From: Pseudomonadota bacterium
GTDB taxonomy: Bacteria > Pseudomonadota > Alphaproteobacteria > Azospirillales > Azospirillaceae
DNA length: 7,115 nt
Reading direction: 5' to 3'
Assembly: GCA_023412175.1 (NCBI GenBank)
Contig: JAEYOB010000456.1
Coordinates: 1-7,115 of the forward strand
The position numbers and the translations under genes are program-made. The notes beneath the pieces are model-generated. The model was given only the letters and a program-made list of their open reading frames with translations. It was not told the origin of the DNA and did not search any database. Shown here in pieces: positions 5,953 to 7,115 of the stretch (positions within the stretch are counted from its first letter, which is position 1; every line of letters starts with the position of its first letter).

Positions 5953-5987
5953 TGAGCTTCCCTCGGGAGAATGGACACCGGGTTATG
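5941..5987. repeat. Nested inverted repeats at the IS3 end
   Basis: Inner arms CCGAGGG (5946-5952) and CCCTCGG (5960-5966) flank a 7-nt loop. Outer arms CATAACC (5941-5947) and GGTTATG (5981-5987) enclose them, sharing one base with the inner arm. On the minus strand this structure follows the transposase stop at 5985-5983 and could terminate transcription or hide translation signals. No strong T-run follows. Confidence 0.45.
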
Positions 5988-6842
5988 CGGTCCGCAATTT
6001 GGCCTGCTCTGGGGTGATGTAGCCAAGAGCCGAGTGGAGCCGCTGGCGATTGTCGTAGCCTTCGATGTAGGCGAACAGGTCCCGCTTGGCGGCCTCGCGT
6101 GTCGGATACCGCTGCCTATGGACGAGTTCCGCCTTCAGGCTGCCGAAGAAGCTCTCCATGGGGGGTTGTCCCAGCAGTTCCCCTTGCGGCTCATCGATTG
6201 GATAAAGCCGTGGCTTTTCAGGGCTCTGCGGTACTCCGCCGAGGCATACTGGCACCCGCGGTCCGAGTGCGCCAACAGCCCCGGCGCGGGCCGTTGGCGC
6301 TGGACCGCCGTGGTCAGCGCGGCCAGGGGCAGCTCGGTACGCAGGTGGTCCCGCATCGCCCAGCCGACCACCTTCCGGCTGAACAGGTCGAGGATGGCGG
6401 CCACGTACAGCCAGCCCTCGTCGGTGGGCACGTACGTGATATCGCTTACCCAGACCTCGTTCGGCCGCGTGGCTGTGAAGCGGCGATCCAGTAAATTGGG
6501 CGCGACCGGCAGGGCGTGGTTGCTGTCGGTGGTGCAGACGCGGAAGGCGCGGGGACGCTGGGCGCGAATGCCGTGATGATGCATCAGGCGTTCGACACGG
6601 CCGCGGCTGACCCTCCGGCCCTGCGCGCGCAGCGCGGCATGGATGCGCGGGGCGCCGTAACGCTTGCGGTGCTGCTCGTGGAGTTGGCGAATGTCAGCCA
6701 GGAGCTGCCGGTTCGCCGCTTTGCTCGCACTCTCCGGCCGCGAGCGCCAGGCATAATAGCCCGAGGGCGAGACCTCCAACGCCTCGCACAGCACTCGGAT
6801 CGGATATTCGTCGCGACAGTCTTCGATGATCCGGAACCTCAT
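5983..6842 (-). pseudogene. IS3-family transposase orfB, frameshifted
   Basis: The catalytic (rve, DDE integrase) half of an IS3 transposase. The first frame gives 235 residues. An HTH_21-like start (SPSGYYAWRSRPES) is followed by RYGAPRIHAAL. Then come Asp134 in VSDITYV and Asp194 in AHSDRGCQYAS, and the frame ends shortly after GNCWDN. The remainder continues in the next frame: MESFFGSLKAELV, YIEGYDNRQRLHSALGYITPEQ and a TAA stop at 5985-5983. The break is in a C6 run (complement of 6160-6165). Adding one base gives 286 residues and a glutamate exactly 35 residues after Asp194, the classic DD(35)E spacing. The frame-one product lacks this catalytic Glu. A sequencing error in the homopolymer is possible. 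The ATG overlaps the orfA stop (ATGA). Confidence 0.85.
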
Positions 6843-7115
6843 TTCAGTGGCTCCGAGAAGATTGAAACAGTTTTTTTTAATATGTCTCGTTCCATGCGGA
6901 CGCGCTCCAGTTCGCGCTTCAGGCGGGCGATTTCCGCGACCTGATCGCCGGAGGCCAGAGGGGCCGCCGCCTGCTGTGTGGGGAGCTGCGGCGGCCCCCC
7001 TGGCCGGGCCCCGCGCCGGCGCCAGTTGCGCAGCACCGAAGGCTGGATATCCAGCTCCTTGGCGATGTGCTCCAAGGGCCGCCCGCTGCTCTCCAGCAGC
7101 GCGACCGCTTCCTGC
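6839..7115 (-). CDS. IS3-family transposase orfA (partial 5' end)
   Basis: DNA-binding subunit of the IS3 transposase; 91 residues are visible and about ten at the N-terminus are outside the window. The frame is open from the edge, reading QEAVALLESSGRPL and then the helix-turn-helix LEHIAKELDIQPSVLRNWRR that recognises the element's ends. A Pro/Gln/Ala-rich linker follows. The end is a leucine-zipper coiled coil (VAEIARLKRELERVRMERDI) used for OrfA/OrfAB multimerisation. A TTG at 7075 is in frame but is not the true start. The last codons carry the A8 slippery run, and the TGA stop (6841-6839) overlaps the orfB ATG. Confidence 0.88.
   Translation of the reverse strand, partial: QEAVALLESSGRPLEHIAKELDIQPSVLRNWRRRGARPGGPPQLPTQQAAAPLASGDQVAEIARLKRELERVRMERDILKKTVSIFSEPLK
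6871..6878 (-). promoter_or_regulatory. Programmed -1 frameshift site (A8) joining orfA and orfB
   Basis: On the minus strand the orfA codons TTA-AAA-AAA-ACT contain the heptamer A-AAA-AAA in the correct phase for -1 slippage. The -1 frame is open from there through the orfB ATG at 6842, giving transframe residues KKNCFNLLGATE before MRFRIIED. This is the standard IS3 device for making the fused OrfAB transposase. A downstream stimulatory structure was not assessed. Confidence 0.75.

Larger units (their letters stand above)
5953..7115 (-). mobile_element. IS3-family insertion sequence (partial, runs off right edge)
   Basis: The element encodes overlapping orfA and orfB on the minus strand in IS3 layout. 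Its orfB-side end is placed at TG 5953, because TGAGCTTCCC followed by ATGGACAC resembles ends of IS3-subgroup elements (TGA-x-C-x-x-x-CCC then TGGACAC). The other end and any target duplication lie beyond the window, so both limits are unconfirmed. About 1.16 kb of an expected 1.2-1.3 kb is present. The DDE catalytic frame is broken, so this copy is probably immobile unless helped in trans. Confidence 0.75.

Noticed and set aside
5750..5990. A minus-strand open frame ending at TAA 5752-5750 with coding-like GC3 and a plausible peptide ending in TMQQNP
   Set aside because: It lies antisense to the IS6 transposase start and its last codons are the IS6 inverted repeat; upstream it runs into orfB out of frame. 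It is best explained as a shadow.
5643..6026. A 127-codon minus-strand open frame across the spacer and insertion-sequence ends
   Set aside because: It crosses several element boundaries, is rich in Pro, Arg and His, and shows no domain.
1..7115. CRISPR arrays, tRNA or rRNA genes, toxin-antitoxin or phage-defence genes
   Set aside because: No regularly spaced repeats beyond the two-copy operator, no RNA-gene signatures and no defence-type proteins were seen on either strand.

Overview
The window is GC-rich and Gram-negative. The codon use, the outer-membrane receptor and the style of the insertion sequences suggest an alphaproteobacterium, possibly of the Azospirillum/Rhodospirillales type. 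This taxonomic guess comes from general impression only, not from any search.

Left part (1-4336, all on the minus strand): a ferric-chelate uptake operon read right to left. A TonB-dependent outer-membrane receptor of FetA/FrpB-like type (4336 to 2333) is followed by a G+C hairpin. Next comes a small six-helix membrane protein (2259 to 1663) that looks like a fusion of two small iron-operon families, DUF3325-like and DUF3649-like. Then comes a PepSY-type inner-membrane protein (1630 to 65), the class proposed to reduce ferric iron after uptake. A well-placed Shine-Dalgarno and ATG at position 14 suggest that one more gene of the operon runs off the left edge.

Middle (4337-5545): a 192-bp divergent control region separates the receptor from an AraC-family regulator of PchR-like type on the plus strand (4529-5545). 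It holds a Fur-box-like palindrome embedded in the receptor's candidate promoter. It also holds a near-perfect pair of 18-bp direct repeats with a 21-bp period just ahead of the regulator, the best candidate operator for that regulator. The expected logic is Fur repression when iron is plentiful, plus substrate-responsive activation of the receptor operon by the AraC protein, which probably also controls itself. This logic is inferred.

Right part (5546-7115): mobile-element debris. About 200 bp of unexplained spacer is followed by an IS6-family left end with the first 25 codons of its transposase, broken by a stop. Next is a short stretch resembling an IS256-family end, and then an IS3-family element on the minus strand that runs off the right edge. 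The IS3 element keeps its orfA/orfB organisation and A8 programmed-frameshift site. Its orfB carries an extra frameshift in a C6 run immediately before the catalytic glutamate, so this copy is probably inactive.

No tRNA, rRNA or CRISPR array was seen. The most interesting items are the fused two-domain membrane protein, the direct-repeat operator and the nested insertion-sequence junctions.
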